Below are positions 35,826 through 43,702 of a stretch of 64,000 nucleotides of DNA, piece after piece; positions within the stretch are counted from its first letter, which is position 1; the number at the start of each line of letters is the position of its first letter. Under the pieces are notes generated by a model. It had not been told where the DNA came from. It did no database searches and saw only the letters and a list, made by a program, of their open reading frames with translations. The stretch is taken from NCBI RefSeq assembly GCF_003020585.1, contig NZ_PXUE01000007.1, positions 1-64,000 of the forward strand, read 5' to 3'. The position numbers and the translations under genes are program-made. This DNA comes from Chryseobacterium aurantiacum (lineage in GTDB: Bacteria > Bacteroidota > Bacteroidia > Flavobacteriales > Weeksellaceae).

Positions 35826-36955
35826 GGAAGGAAATTTACATCACAGATTATAACTGTGTAACACCTCTGGGCTTTAGCATAAACTCTAACTGGGAAGCAC
35901 TTTTAGCCGGAAAATCAGGAGTTACTTTACATAAAGTCATAGAAAATCAGGATCCTTTTTTCGCCTCCATGATTAATACGGAAGAGCTGCATAAAGAATT
36001 CAGTAAAAACTTTGACAGTCAGGAATTCACAAGGCTGGAAAAAATGCTTCTTCTAAGTCTTAAACCCTTGATTGAAAAACACAGTATAGCTAAAGATACC
36101 GCTTTTATCCTATCAACAACAAAAGGAAATATCAGCCTATTAAAAAATGAGTCTGAATTACCCGAAGGCGTCTATCTTCCGAGATTAGCACAGAAAATTG
36201 CTGATTTTTTTGGATTTAAAACCCAGCCTATTGTAGTTTCAAACGCCTGTGTATCCGGGGTAATGGCTATTGCTGTTGCCAAGAACATGATTCAGGCCGG
36301 GAAATATAAAGATGCCTTTGTGGTTGCCGGTGATGAAATCTCAGAATTTGTAATTTCAGGGTTCAATTCATTTCAGGCCATCGGTACTGAAGCCTGTAAA
36401 CCCTATGATAAAAACAGAAACGGGATCAATATCGGAGAAGCCGCAGCCGCAGTATATATCACTTCTGAGGCTTCTGAAAAAGAAAAGTTCAGATTCAAGG
36501 TATTGGGTGACTCGGCTATCAATGATGCTAACCATATTTCCGGCCCGTCAAGAACAGGAGACGGTTTATACGGAAGCATCAAAAATGCCATGACGGAAAC
36601 CCAGGTTTCGGCAGAACAAATTGACTTTATTTCAGCCCACGGAACAGCAACTTTGTATAATGACGAAATGGAAGCTATTGCATTCAACAGAATGGAACTG
36701 CAAAATGTACCTTTGAACAGTATGAAAGGTTTCTATGGACACTGCCTTGGAGCTTCCGGACTTCTGGAAAGCATCATCTCTATGGAAATCGCCATTCATA
36801 ATACACTGATTCCCTCTAAAAACTTTAAGGAGATGGGAGTATCCCAGCCATTGAATATCATTAAGGAAAATCAAACTGCAGCAATCAGATATATTTTGAA
36901 GACAGCATCAGGTTTTGGAGGGTGTAATGCCGCAATTGTATTGGAAAAATGTTAA
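35822..36955 (+). CDS. beta-ketoacyl-ACP synthase (KAS I/II type)
   Basis: A 377-residue condensing enzyme with the full Cys-His-His triad: Cys143 in VSNACVSGVM, His273 in SAHGTAT and His307 in GHCLGASG. The GFGG loop is present near the C-terminus. It is somewhat shorter than FabF and has a divergent first half. It resembles the ApeR-type accessory ketosynthases of aryl polyene clusters, which may start chains or make the acyl part of the resorcinol. It is coupled to the thioesterase gene upstream; the next frame starts one base after its stop. Confidence 0.88.
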   Translation: MRKEIYITDYNCVTPLGFSINSNWEALLAGKSGVTLHKVIENQDPFFASMINTEELHKEFSKNFDSQEFTRLEKMLLLSLKPLIEKHSIAKDTAFILSTTKGNISLLKNESELPEGVYLPRLAQKIADFFGFKTQPIVVSNACVSGVMAIAVAKNMIQAGKYKDAFVVAGDEISEFVISGFNSFQAIGTEACKPYDKNRNGINIGEAAAAVYITSEASEKEKFRFKVLGDSAINDANHISGPSRTGDGLYGSIKNAMTETQVSAEQIDFISAHGTATLYNDEMEAIAFNRMELQNVPLNSMKGFYGHCLGASGLLESIISMEIAIHNTLIPSKNFKEMGVSQPLNIIKENQTAAIRYILKTASGFGGCNAAIVLEKC

Positions 36956-36956
36956 A

Positions 36957-37505
36957 ATGAAGCTGATGAAAAAGATAAACACCTGTACTATAGAACATTC
37001 AAAAATAAGCTTAAACGAAGAGATCATTTTTGAAAGCCCGAGCGAAACTTTCCAGGAATTTGCTAAAGAAGCCTACAAAAGCATGGATCTTGGCTATCCT
37101 AAGTTTCACAAAATGGATAGTTTAAGCAAACTTGCCTTTCTTTCCGCCGAAATGCTTTTAAAAGATGAAGACCATAGCAGAACGGCATTGGTTTTTGCCA
37201 ACAAGTCATCCAGTTTGGATACTGATTTTAAATATCAGGAAAGCATCAATTCTCAGGAAAATTATTTTCCAAGTCCTGCTGTATTTGTATATACATTACC
37301 CAATATTTGTGTAGGTGAAATCAGCATTAAGCACAAAATGCAGACAGAGAATGCTTTTTTTGTATTGGAAGATTTTGATGAAAATTTTTTAAATGATTAT
37401 TCTGAACAGATTCTCCGGTCTGGGAAAGCAGACAAAGTATTATGCGGCTGGGTTGAATTATATCAGGAAAATTATAAAGCTTTTGTATATTTGCTGACCT
37501 TATAA
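36957..37505 (+). CDS. truncated ketosynthase-like protein
   Basis: A 182-residue protein that looks like only the first half of a ketosynthase fold. The segment SPAVFVYTLPNICVGEISIK resembles the region before the nucleophile, but the usual TACSSG nucleophile loop is replaced by KHKMQTENAF. It cannot be a normal condensing enzyme. It could be a partner that shapes another ketosynthase, or a structural ACP-binding subunit. I start it at the ATG one base after the upstream stop; another in-frame ATG lies 9 bases later. The family is present in related pigment clusters as far as I recall, so it is probably not a decayed gene. Confidence 0.65.
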   Translation: MKLMKKINTCTIEHSKISLNEEIIFESPSETFQEFAKEAYKSMDLGYPKFHKMDSLSKLAFLSAEMLLKDEDHSRTALVFANKSSSLDTDFKYQESINSQENYFPSPAVFVYTLPNICVGEISIKHKMQTENAFFVLEDFDENFLNDYSEQILRSGKADKVLCGWVELYQENYKAFVYLLTL

Positions 37506-37506
37506 A

Positions 37507-37532
37507 AATGTAACAATATAACCTTGTAACAA
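37507..37532. repeat. AATGTAAC-type short repeat array
   Basis: Three tandem near-copies of a 9-base unit (AATGTAAC, AATATAAC, CTTGTAAC) sit in the gap before the ACP gene. Related units form the inverted repeats at 37871-37905, 51998-52047 and 53572-53656. Confidence 0.5.
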
Positions 37533-37591
37533 CGAAGCCTCCTTAAAATGGGCAAATTCAAACATTACTATATTGGTAAATTAACTAAATT

Positions 37592-37849
37592 ATGGAAAAC
37601 TTAAAAACAGAATTGAAACACAAAATTATTGAAGTACTTAACCTTGAGGATGTTTCTGTAGAAGAAATTAAAGATACAGATCCATTATTCGGAGGTGGAC
37701 TAGGTCTTGACTCTATTGATGCCCTGGAGCTTATCGTTCTTCTTGATAAAGACTACGGAATCAAATTAGCTGATCCTAAGAAAGGAAAAGAAATTTTCCA
37801 ATCTATTGATACAATGGCTAAATTCATTGAAGACAACAGAACAAAATAA
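37592..37849 (+). CDS. acyl carrier protein (pigment cluster, 1)
   Basis: An 85-residue acidic ACP with the phosphopantetheine site GLDSIDALE (Ser41). The extended GGGLGLDS loop is typical of the ACPs in aryl polyene and dialkylresorcinol clusters. It should carry the growing polyene or acyl chain between the ketosynthases, reductase and dehydratases encoded around it. It is placed just before a ketosynthase and its chain-length-factor-like partner. The short repeat arrays on both sides may separate it into its own expression unit. Confidence 0.93.
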   Translation: MENLKTELKHKIIEVLNLEDVSVEEIKDTDPLFGGGLGLDSIDALELIVLLDKDYGIKLADPKKGKEIFQSIDTMAKFIEDNRTK

Positions 37850-37870
37850 AATTAATATAACAGTTTAATG

Positions 37871-37905
37871 ATGTAACAATGTAACCCATTGATACATTGT
37901 TACAT
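37871..37905. repeat. perfect 13-base inverted repeat ATGTAACAATGTA
   Basis: Arms at 37871-37883 and 37893-37905 enclose a nine-base loop. It fills most of the gap between ACP and ketosynthase genes. The T-tract needed for a classical terminator is absent. Confidence 0.7.
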
Positions 37906-37916
37906 TACTTACTATA

Positions 37917-39116
37917 ATGAGCCAAAAAATTGCCATAACAGGGATGGGCATCATTTCTTCCATTGGAAACAATGTGGAGGAAAATTTTATTTCATTACAA
38001 TCCGGAAAACACGGCATTTCAGATATTCAGATGTTTGAAACCCGCCATGCAGGAACAATAAAAACAGGTGAAATAAAATTATCCAATGAGGAACTTGTGC
38101 AAAAACTTCAGCTTGATGAAGATAATAACGTAACAAGAACTTCCTTGTTAGGTATGGTTGCCGCAAAGGAAGCTGTAGAAAGTGCCGGAATTTCAGACAT
38201 TAATGAATACAGAACGGGACTTATCTCATCTACCAGTGTGGGAGGGATGGATATTACTGAAAAATATTTCTACTCCTACGAAGACTTTCCTGAAAAGCAA
38301 AAATACATTGACGCTCATGATGCCGGAAATTCTTCATTGGTAATTGCCGATCATTTGGGATTAAAAGGCATGGTTTCTACCATCAGCACAGCTTGCTCAT
38401 CTGCGGCCAATGCCATTATGATGGGTGCTAAACTGATTAAAAACGGAGTATTAGACCGTGTAATTGTCGGAGGAACAGATTCTCTTTCAAAGTTTACGTT
38501 GAATGGATTCAATACTCTCATGATTCTTACAGACTCTTACAATACCCCTTTTGACAATGGCAGAAAAGGGCTGAATCTTGGAGAAGCAGCAGCCTTTCTG
38601 GTTCTTGAATCTGAGGAGATTGTAAAAAAAGAAAATAAACAGGTATTAGCCTATCTTTCCGGTTATGGAAACGCCAATGATGCCCACCACCAAACGGCTT
38701 CTTCCGAAAATGGTCAAGGTGCCTTCCTCGCAATGCAACAGGCTCTGAAAATTTCAGGATTGAAAAAGGAGGATATAGATTATATCAACGTTCACGGAAC
38801 TGCAACCCCCAATAACGATCTGTCAGAAGGAATTGCCATGATCAGAATTTTTGGAGAAAATCAGGTTCCCGAATTTAGTTCTACAAAAGCATTTACAGGC
38901 CATACATTGGCTGCTGCGGCAGGCATTGAGTCTGTGTTTTCAATTTTAGCCATGCAGCAGAGTCTTATTTTTCCTAACCTGAATTTTAAGACCAAAATGG
39001 AAGAGTTTGATTTAACTCCGGTTACTGAACTAAAGGAAAAGACCATCAATCATGTTCTTTCTAACTCATTTGGGTTCGGAGGAAACTGTTCAACCTTAAT
39101 TTTCTCAAAATCATGA
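37917..39116 (+). CDS. beta-ketoacyl-ACP synthase II-like (polyene ketosynthase)
   Basis: A 399-residue FabF-like enzyme. The triad is intact: Cys160 in ISTACSSAAN, His293 in NVHGTATPNND and His329 in TGHTLAAAG; the GFGG loop is near the end. With the next protein, which lacks the active Cys, it probably forms the ketosynthase / chain-length-factor pair that extends the aryl polyene, as ApeO and ApeC do in E. coli. The four-base ATGA overlap with the partner gene fits a one-to-one complex. Confidence 0.92.
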   Translation: MSQKIAITGMGIISSIGNNVEENFISLQSGKHGISDIQMFETRHAGTIKTGEIKLSNEELVQKLQLDEDNNVTRTSLLGMVAAKEAVESAGISDINEYRTGLISSTSVGGMDITEKYFYSYEDFPEKQKYIDAHDAGNSSLVIADHLGLKGMVSTISTACSSAANAIMMGAKLIKNGVLDRVIVGGTDSLSKFTLNGFNTLMILTDSYNTPFDNGRKGLNLGEAAAFLVLESEEIVKKENKQVLAYLSGYGNANDAHHQTASSENGQGAFLAMQQALKISGLKKEDIDYINVHGTATPNNDLSEGIAMIRIFGENQVPEFSSTKAFTGHTLAAAAGIESVFSILAMQQSLIFPNLNFKTKMEEFDLTPVTELKEKTINHVLSNSFGFGGNCSTLIFSKS

Positions 39117-40174
39117 GTGCAGTATACATCAACAGTGCATCCTGTATCTCCGTTCAGGACACCTTAAATGAAAATTTTCTTCAAAATCTTAAGCCGGAAA
39201 ATTCGGTAAAGATGATAAAGGCCATAGAACCTAATTACAAGGAGTTCATTCCGCCTGCAATGATCAGGAGAATGTCCAAAACTGTAAAAATGAGCTCTGT
39301 AGCTTCTCATCATGCTTTAAAGGAAGCGGGAATTGAACAACCGGATGCCATTATTGTAGGAACCGGAATGGGGTGTTCTCAGGATTCTGAAAAGTTTTTG
39401 AAAAATGTGATTGATAATCATGAAGAGTTTTTAACTCCTACATTTTTTATTCAATCTACTCACAATACTGTTGCAGGTCAAATTGCACTTGGCTTACAAT
39501 GCCATGCGTACAATTTCACGTATGTAAACACTTCTTCTTCACTGGAGTTTTCATTTTTGGATGCTCAACTGCAGATTGCTGATGGCGAAGCAGAAAATAT
39601 CCTTGTGGGCTCTACTGATGAACAGACCAACAGAACGATGGAGCTTTATTGTTTAAATAATACCATCAAAAAAGAAACGGAACTTCCTGCAAACCACCTG
39701 AACTCTACAACCAAGGGGGTCATTTGGGGAGAAGGGGCCAGCTTTTTTGTTGTTGGAAAAGATAAAACTGAAAATTCCTATGCAAAACTTACAGACATTA
39801 AAATCAGTAACAGGTTGGAATTGAATGAAATTCAAAAATTCATTCAGGAGTTTTTAGCAAAAAACAATCTTTCTGTACAGGATATAGATGCTGTCATTTT
39901 AGGCTTCAGTAGTGATGCATCTTCGGATGTTTACTATACAAACGCAATGGATCTATTTTCAGATTCTGCTTTATTATATTACAAGCATCTGAGTGGAGAA
40001 TTTAATACCGCAAGCGGTTTTTCTACCTTTATGGCTTGTCATATTCTTAAGGAGCAGCAGATTCCTGAAGTAATGATGATTAATGAAACAAAAAAAGAGG
40101 AAGTGAAAAATATGCTTCTTTACAACCATCTGGCGGGTTCCGATCACAGCTTGGTATTATTGGAGAAAGTTTGA
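39113..40174 (+). CDS. ketosynthase-like protein without active-site Cys (chain-length-factor-like)
   Basis: A 353-residue thiolase-fold protein that aligns by eye with the preceding ketosynthase but has lost the catalytic residues. The nucleophile loop reads VNTSSSLE, putting Ser142 where Cys is expected. The HGTAT motif is gone (GFSSDASSD), and the GHTLAAAG motif reads SGEFNTASG. Family knowledge: in type II polyketide and aryl polyene systems such a partner sets chain length. It is translationally coupled to the active ketosynthase and ends the stretch of overlapping genes. Confidence 0.85.
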   Translation: MSAVYINSASCISVQDTLNENFLQNLKPENSVKMIKAIEPNYKEFIPPAMIRRMSKTVKMSSVASHHALKEAGIEQPDAIIVGTGMGCSQDSEKFLKNVIDNHEEFLTPTFFIQSTHNTVAGQIALGLQCHAYNFTYVNTSSSLEFSFLDAQLQIADGEAENILVGSTDEQTNRTMELYCLNNTIKKETELPANHLNSTTKGVIWGEGASFFVVGKDKTENSYAKLTDIKISNRLELNEIQKFIQEFLAKNNLSVQDIDAVILGFSSDASSDVYYTNAMDLFSDSALLYYKHLSGEFNTASGFSTFMACHILKEQQIPEVMMINETKKEEVKNMLLYNHLAGSDHSLVLLEKV

Positions 40175-40224
40175 TAAGGCAAAAACCTAAAGAAAATTTC
40201 TAAAAAGACTATCAGATAATAGAT

Positions 40225-40232
40225 TACTTTTG
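40225..40232 (+). promoter_or_regulatory. -7 element TACTTTTG before the deacetylase gene
   Basis: This exact TAnnTTTG lies 20 bases upstream of the deacetylase ATG, in the 78-base gap after the chain-length-factor-like gene. It may start a second transcript for the export and envelope genes that follow. Confidence 0.5.
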
Positions 40233-40252
40233 TTATTCAAAAACAGCGGGCG

Positions 40253-41005
40253 ATGAAGCACTATTCATTCATCTTATTTTATCTCTTCTGTAACGTTTTC
40301 ATCTATGCATTTCAGGGAAGTTTATGGGTGTATATAGCTTGTTTTCTTGCTTTTTCTGCTGTAGTTGTTTGGGGATCATTCGCTATTGAACTGGGATATT
40401 TTGTCAACAGTATTACCCATAAGCGAACGAAAATCAAAGAAATTGCTTTGACTTTTGACGACGGGCCTACAGAATTTACACCAAAGTTTTTAGATTTACT
40501 CAATGAACATCAGATAAAAGCTACTTTTTTCTGTATCGGAAAGCAGATTGAAAAATATCCTGAAACATTTCAGAGAATCATTGCTGAAGGTCACACCATC
40601 GGAAACCACACGTTAACTCACTCTCGTTCAACAGGCTTCCTGTCTACTTCCAAAATGATTGCAGAGATTAAAAACTGTGACGAGGTGATGAAGAATGTTG
40701 GAAATATACAGACAAACTTATACCGACCTCCTTTCGGAGTTACCAATCCGAGCATTGCAAAAGCCATTAAACAGACTCAAAAAATAAGCATCGGCTGGAA
40801 TGTCCGTTCTCTGGACACCATCATTGACGATGAAAGGAAAATCTATAAGAGAATTACGAAAGATCTAAGAAAAGGTAGTATTATTCTGCTTCATGATACC
40901 TCAGAAAAAACGTATCATGTACTGGTAGATTTATTAGTATTTTTGAAAGATAAAAAGTACTCAACATTTACAGTTGATTCAATTACAAATTCAAGGAAAA
41001 AATGA
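40253..41005 (+). CDS. polysaccharide deacetylase-family protein
   Basis: A 250-residue protein with an N-terminal membrane region (about residues 5-50) and a NodB-like deacetylase domain. TFDDGPT contains the metal/base Asp pair (69-70), HTIGNHTLTHS the HxxxH zinc site, and RPPFG and LLHD the later motifs. All catalytic positions look intact. The family removes N-acetyl groups from chitin-like or peptidoglycan sugars. In this cluster the target is unclear; it may modify a glycan or lipid-sugar used with the neighbouring glycosyltransferase. It is coupled to the LolA-like gene (ATGA). Confidence 0.87.
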   Translation: MKHYSFILFYLFCNVFIYAFQGSLWVYIACFLAFSAVVVWGSFAIELGYFVNSITHKRTKIKEIALTFDDGPTEFTPKFLDLLNEHQIKATFFCIGKQIEKYPETFQRIIAEGHTIGNHTLTHSRSTGFLSTSKMIAEIKNCDEVMKNVGNIQTNLYRPPFGVTNPSIAKAIKQTQKISIGWNVRSLDTIIDDERKIYKRITKDLRKGSIILLHDTSEKTYHVLVDLLVFLKDKKYSTFTVDSITNSRKK

Positions 41006-41628
41006 TTAAAAATATTGCCCTAGGAGCATTTTTACTGGTATCCGGCTTCTTTTTTGCGCAAAACACCGCAATGTCAGGCGCCGAGGCCAAAGCATTTGTA
41101 TCCAAGGTCTCCACAGACACCAAGGAAATTAAAACATTGCAGAGTGATTTTACCCAGACCAAGAAAATGGATTTTCTGGATAAAAGCATTGTCACGTACG
41201 GAAAAATGTCACTACAGACTCCTAATATGCTGAGCTGGAGATATACCAAACCATATCAGTACAGTATTGTTTTTAAAAGCAATAAGATCTTCATCAATGA
41301 TCAAGGAAAGAAATCTTCTGTGGATGCTAAAAGCAAAACCTTTGAAAAGATCAATAAACTAATTGTAGGGAGTTCAAACGGAACCATGTTTAATGATCCT
41401 GAATTTACAGTAACTTACTTCAAGAGTGGGAATTATAATATTGCCAAGTTTGTTCCGAAGACTTCACAACTGCTGAAATACATCAAACAGATTGAACTTT
41501 ATTTTCCCAAGAACCAGTCTACAGTTTCCCAGGTTAATATGACAGAGGCTTCGGGAGACACTACGAATATTGTTTTCAAAAATACAAAGATCAATGCTTC
41601 CATCCCTGCGTCAGAATTTGCTTTGTAG
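41002..41628 (+). CDS. LolA-like periplasmic lipoprotein carrier
   Basis: A 208-residue exported protein: signal peptide to about residue 20 (FFFAQ), then a LolA-type half-barrel (LQSDFTQTKKMDFLDKSI, LSWRYTKPYQYSIVFKSNKI). LolA proteins carry lipids or lipoproteins through the periplasm to the outer membrane. Aryl polyene clusters encode dedicated LolA-like proteins, so this one is a good candidate to carry the lipid-linked pigment. Its 3' end overlaps the next gene by 35 bases. Confidence 0.87.
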   Translation: MIKNIALGAFLLVSGFFFAQNTAMSGAEAKAFVSKVSTDTKEIKTLQSDFTQTKKMDFLDKSIVTYGKMSLQTPNMLSWRYTKPYQYSIVFKSNKIFINDQGKKSSVDAKSKTFEKINKLIVGSSNGTMFNDPEFTVTYFKSGNYNIAKFVPKTSQLLKYIKQIELYFPKNQSTVSQVNMTEASGDTTNIVFKNTKINASIPASEFAL

Positions 41629-42229
41629 CCTGATCCTATTACTTGCAGTTTCTTGTAAAACGTATCAGCTGACTGGTGTAAAACCAGTTTCCTCAACAGA
41701 AAAAACTGTGGAAAATCTTTATTTTTCATCTACTGAAGATTATGTTTATAAATGCCAGATGGATATTTATAAAAATCATGTAAGCGGTATCCTTATCATC
41801 AAAAAATTAAACGAAACAACACACCGTGTCGCATTAACCTCTGACTTTGGGAATAAGCTGATTGATTTTGAAATTTCGGACAATCATTTTAAACTGAATT
41901 ACGTATTGCCAGATCTGGATAAAAAAATTGTTATTAATTTTCTGAAAAACGATTTTCAGCAGCTATTGAAAAAGCAATATCCGGTAAGTGAGATCTTTGA
42001 AAATGAAAACTCTAAAATCTATCTTTCCAAGATTGAGAACAAGAGCTATTATTTATTCTTTAATAAGGACAACAACCTACTGAAACAGATCATTTACACC
42101 AAAAATAACAAGGAAAAAATCGATTTTACATTTGATGCAAAAAAGCATATCTTCGCAGATAGCTTAAATCTGCAACACAAGGATTTTAAGATTAATATAA
42201 AACTATTTCAAATAACCGAAACTGAATAA
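41594..42229 (+). CDS. putative lipoprotein of the pigment cluster
   Basis: A 211-residue protein with a short basic start, a hydrophobic helix and the lipobox LLAVSC (Cys about residue 21), predicted to be lipid-anchored. The mature part is rich in Lys, Asn and aromatic residues and alternates like a beta-sandwich or LolB-like half-barrel. A lipoprotein next to a LolA-like carrier would fit the acceptor role that LolB has for LolA, but sequence alone does not prove it. I start at the ATG at 41594, overlapping the LolA-like gene by 35 bases; an earlier ATG would add 8 residues. Confidence 0.7.
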   Translation: MLPSLRQNLLCSLILLLAVSCKTYQLTGVKPVSSTEKTVENLYFSSTEDYVYKCQMDIYKNHVSGILIIKKLNETTHRVALTSDFGNKLIDFEISDNHFKLNYVLPDLDKKIVINFLKNDFQQLLKKQYPVSEIFENENSKIYLSKIENKSYYLFFNKDNNLLKQIIYTKNNKEKIDFTFDAKKHIFADSLNLQHKDFKINIKLFQITETE

Positions 42230-42236
42230 TTTTACC

Positions 42237-42842
42237 ATGAAAAAAATATTTCCTTTCCTATTTGTATTGATATCAGGACTGTCTTTTGCCCAGGTAACAT
42301 TTACACCCGGAATCAGAGCCGGAGCCAATTTTTCACATTTCACCAATGATGAAAATCAAACGTTCTTCTATCCCGGAGATGTATATTATCCGCAATCCCA
42401 AATGAATCTTAATTTCAAAACAAGAACTGACTTTTACCTTGGGTTTTTGGGAAATATCCGTTTTGCCAAATTTTATGCCCTGCAACCAGAAATTAATTAT
42501 TCGAGACAGGGAACCAAAGTAGAATCCAACGTTAATAATATGGGGACGCAAAACATTACAGTTTCTTACCTTGGAATTCAATTGATTAACAAGTTTTATT
42601 TCAACAAATTCAATGTTCATGTAGGACCTACTCTTGATTTTGTTGTAGAAAAGAAAAATATTAACCCTGATAATGAAGTTGATCTGGGAATTACTGCCGG
42701 AGTAGGATACGATATCACTAAGAACTTTGGTATTGAAGCAAGGGTAAAAAAAGGATTTGTTCCTGTTTACAGCTTCTATGAAAATCACACCAATGTAACA
42801 TTCCAAGCCGGCGTTTACTATACATTTAACATGAAAAAATAA
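42237..42842 (+). CDS. outer membrane beta-barrel protein
   Basis: A 201-residue exported protein: signal peptide MKKIFPFLFVLISGLSFA, then QVTFTPGIRAGANFSHF, typical of small PorT-like or outer-membrane-beta-barrel proteins in Bacteroidota. Alternating amphipathic strands (FYLGFLGNIRF, IQLINKFYF, FNVHVGPTLDFVV, GITAGVGYDI) continue to a C-terminal aromatic strand. It has 7 bases of spacing to the lipoprotein gene. It might be the outer-membrane partner for pigment insertion. Confidence 0.78.
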   Translation: MKKIFPFLFVLISGLSFAQVTFTPGIRAGANFSHFTNDENQTFFYPGDVYYPQSQMNLNFKTRTDFYLGFLGNIRFAKFYALQPEINYSRQGTKVESNVNNMGTQNITVSYLGIQLINKFYFNKFNVHVGPTLDFVVEKKNINPDNEVDLGITAGVGYDITKNFGIEARVKKGFVPVYSFYENHTNVTFQAGVYYTFNMKK

Positions 42843-42844
42843 TT

Positions 42845-43225
42845 ATGCAGACCATTCTTACAGACTTTTATACTTTAACATCATATGAAAAAGCAGAAAA
42901 CGGAAGTTTTATTACGCATATTAATTTAAATAAAGACCATGATATTTTCAAGGGCCATTTTCCTGGAAATCCTGTAACACCTGGTGTTTGTATGATGCAG
43001 ATTATTAAAGAACTGACAGAAGAATTTACAGGTTCAAAATTATTTTTAAAAACGGCATCGAATGTAAAATTCATGGCCATTATCAATCCTTTTGAGACTC
43101 CGGATCTGAAACTCCAATTGGATATTACTGAAAATGAGGAAGATGTTAAAGTAAAAAATGTAACTTCCTTTGGCGAGACTATTGCATTAAAGTTGTCTGT
43201 AAGCTATAAAAAAATACCATCATGA
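42845..43225 (+). CDS. hotdog dehydratase-like protein, His-type half (ApeI-like)
   Basis: A 126-residue single hotdog protein. FKGHFPGNPVTPGVCMMQII contains the FabZ/FabA-type GHFPGxPVxPGV motif with the catalytic His. The Glu expected one turn later (IE in FabZ) is Gln here. This is the complement of the proteins at 27328-27759 and 27766-28209, which have the Glu but lack the His. In E. coli the ApeI-ApeP heterodimer is the aryl polyene dehydratase. It begins 2 bases after the barrel gene and overlaps the next start by four. Confidence 0.82.
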   Translation: MQTILTDFYTLTSYEKAENGSFITHINLNKDHDIFKGHFPGNPVTPGVCMMQIIKELTEEFTGSKLFLKTASNVKFMAIINPFETPDLKLQLDITENEEDVKVKNVTSFGETIALKLSVSYKKIPS

Positions 43226-43698
43226 AACTTATTCTATCATTCGTAGCGGCATTTATTTTTTTCTTTCAGTCTGATATAGAAGCTTTGAGAAACAGCTATG
43301 CCAAGGCCAACGATTCTGCATCCAATACTGAAAATTTCATAGGAATTGCAGAAAAGCAATCGGGCTCTGATGCAGTAACCATGGGCTATAAAGCAGCGGC
43401 AAAGATTATGGAGGCAAAAGTCTCCAAGGGAAATAGAAAGACTCTGGTGAAAACAGGGGCTACAAGTCTTGAAGCCATTATTAAGAGTAATCCTAATAAC
43501 GCAGAATTACGTTTGATCAGATTAAGTGTTCAGGAAAACATTCCTAAAATTGTGGGCTACAGAGGCAGTTTAAAGGATGACAAAGCTTTCCTGCTGAACA
43601 ATTACAGCAAACAAAATGCAGCCTTGAAAAACTATATCAAAAGGTTTGCATTGCAGTCTAAAACCATTACCGAGGCCGAAAGAGCCACTTTAAAATAA
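43222..43698 (+). CDS. exported protein of unknown function
   Basis: A 158-residue protein with an N-terminal hydrophobic helix (LILSFVAAFIFFFQS) that serves as a signal or anchor. A fully helical, lysine-rich remainder follows. The phrase NPNNAELRLIRLSVQENIPK suggests TPR-like helical repeats. I do not recognise a catalytic motif. It is coupled on both sides (4-base overlap upstream, 4 bases of spacing downstream) within the pigment operon, so it probably serves in the same process. Confidence 0.65.
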   Translation: MKLILSFVAAFIFFFQSDIEALRNSYAKANDSASNTENFIGIAEKQSGSDAVTMGYKAAAKIMEAKVSKGNRKTLVKTGATSLEAIIKSNPNNAELRLIRLSVQENIPKIVGYRGSLKDDKAFLLNNYSKQNAALKNYIKRFALQSKTITEAERATLK

Positions 43699-43702
43699 TA
43701 CA

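Noticed and set aside
42333..42806. 157-residue frame on the minus strand
   Set aside because: It is antisense to a barrel-protein gene with a clear signal peptide and lacks features of its own.
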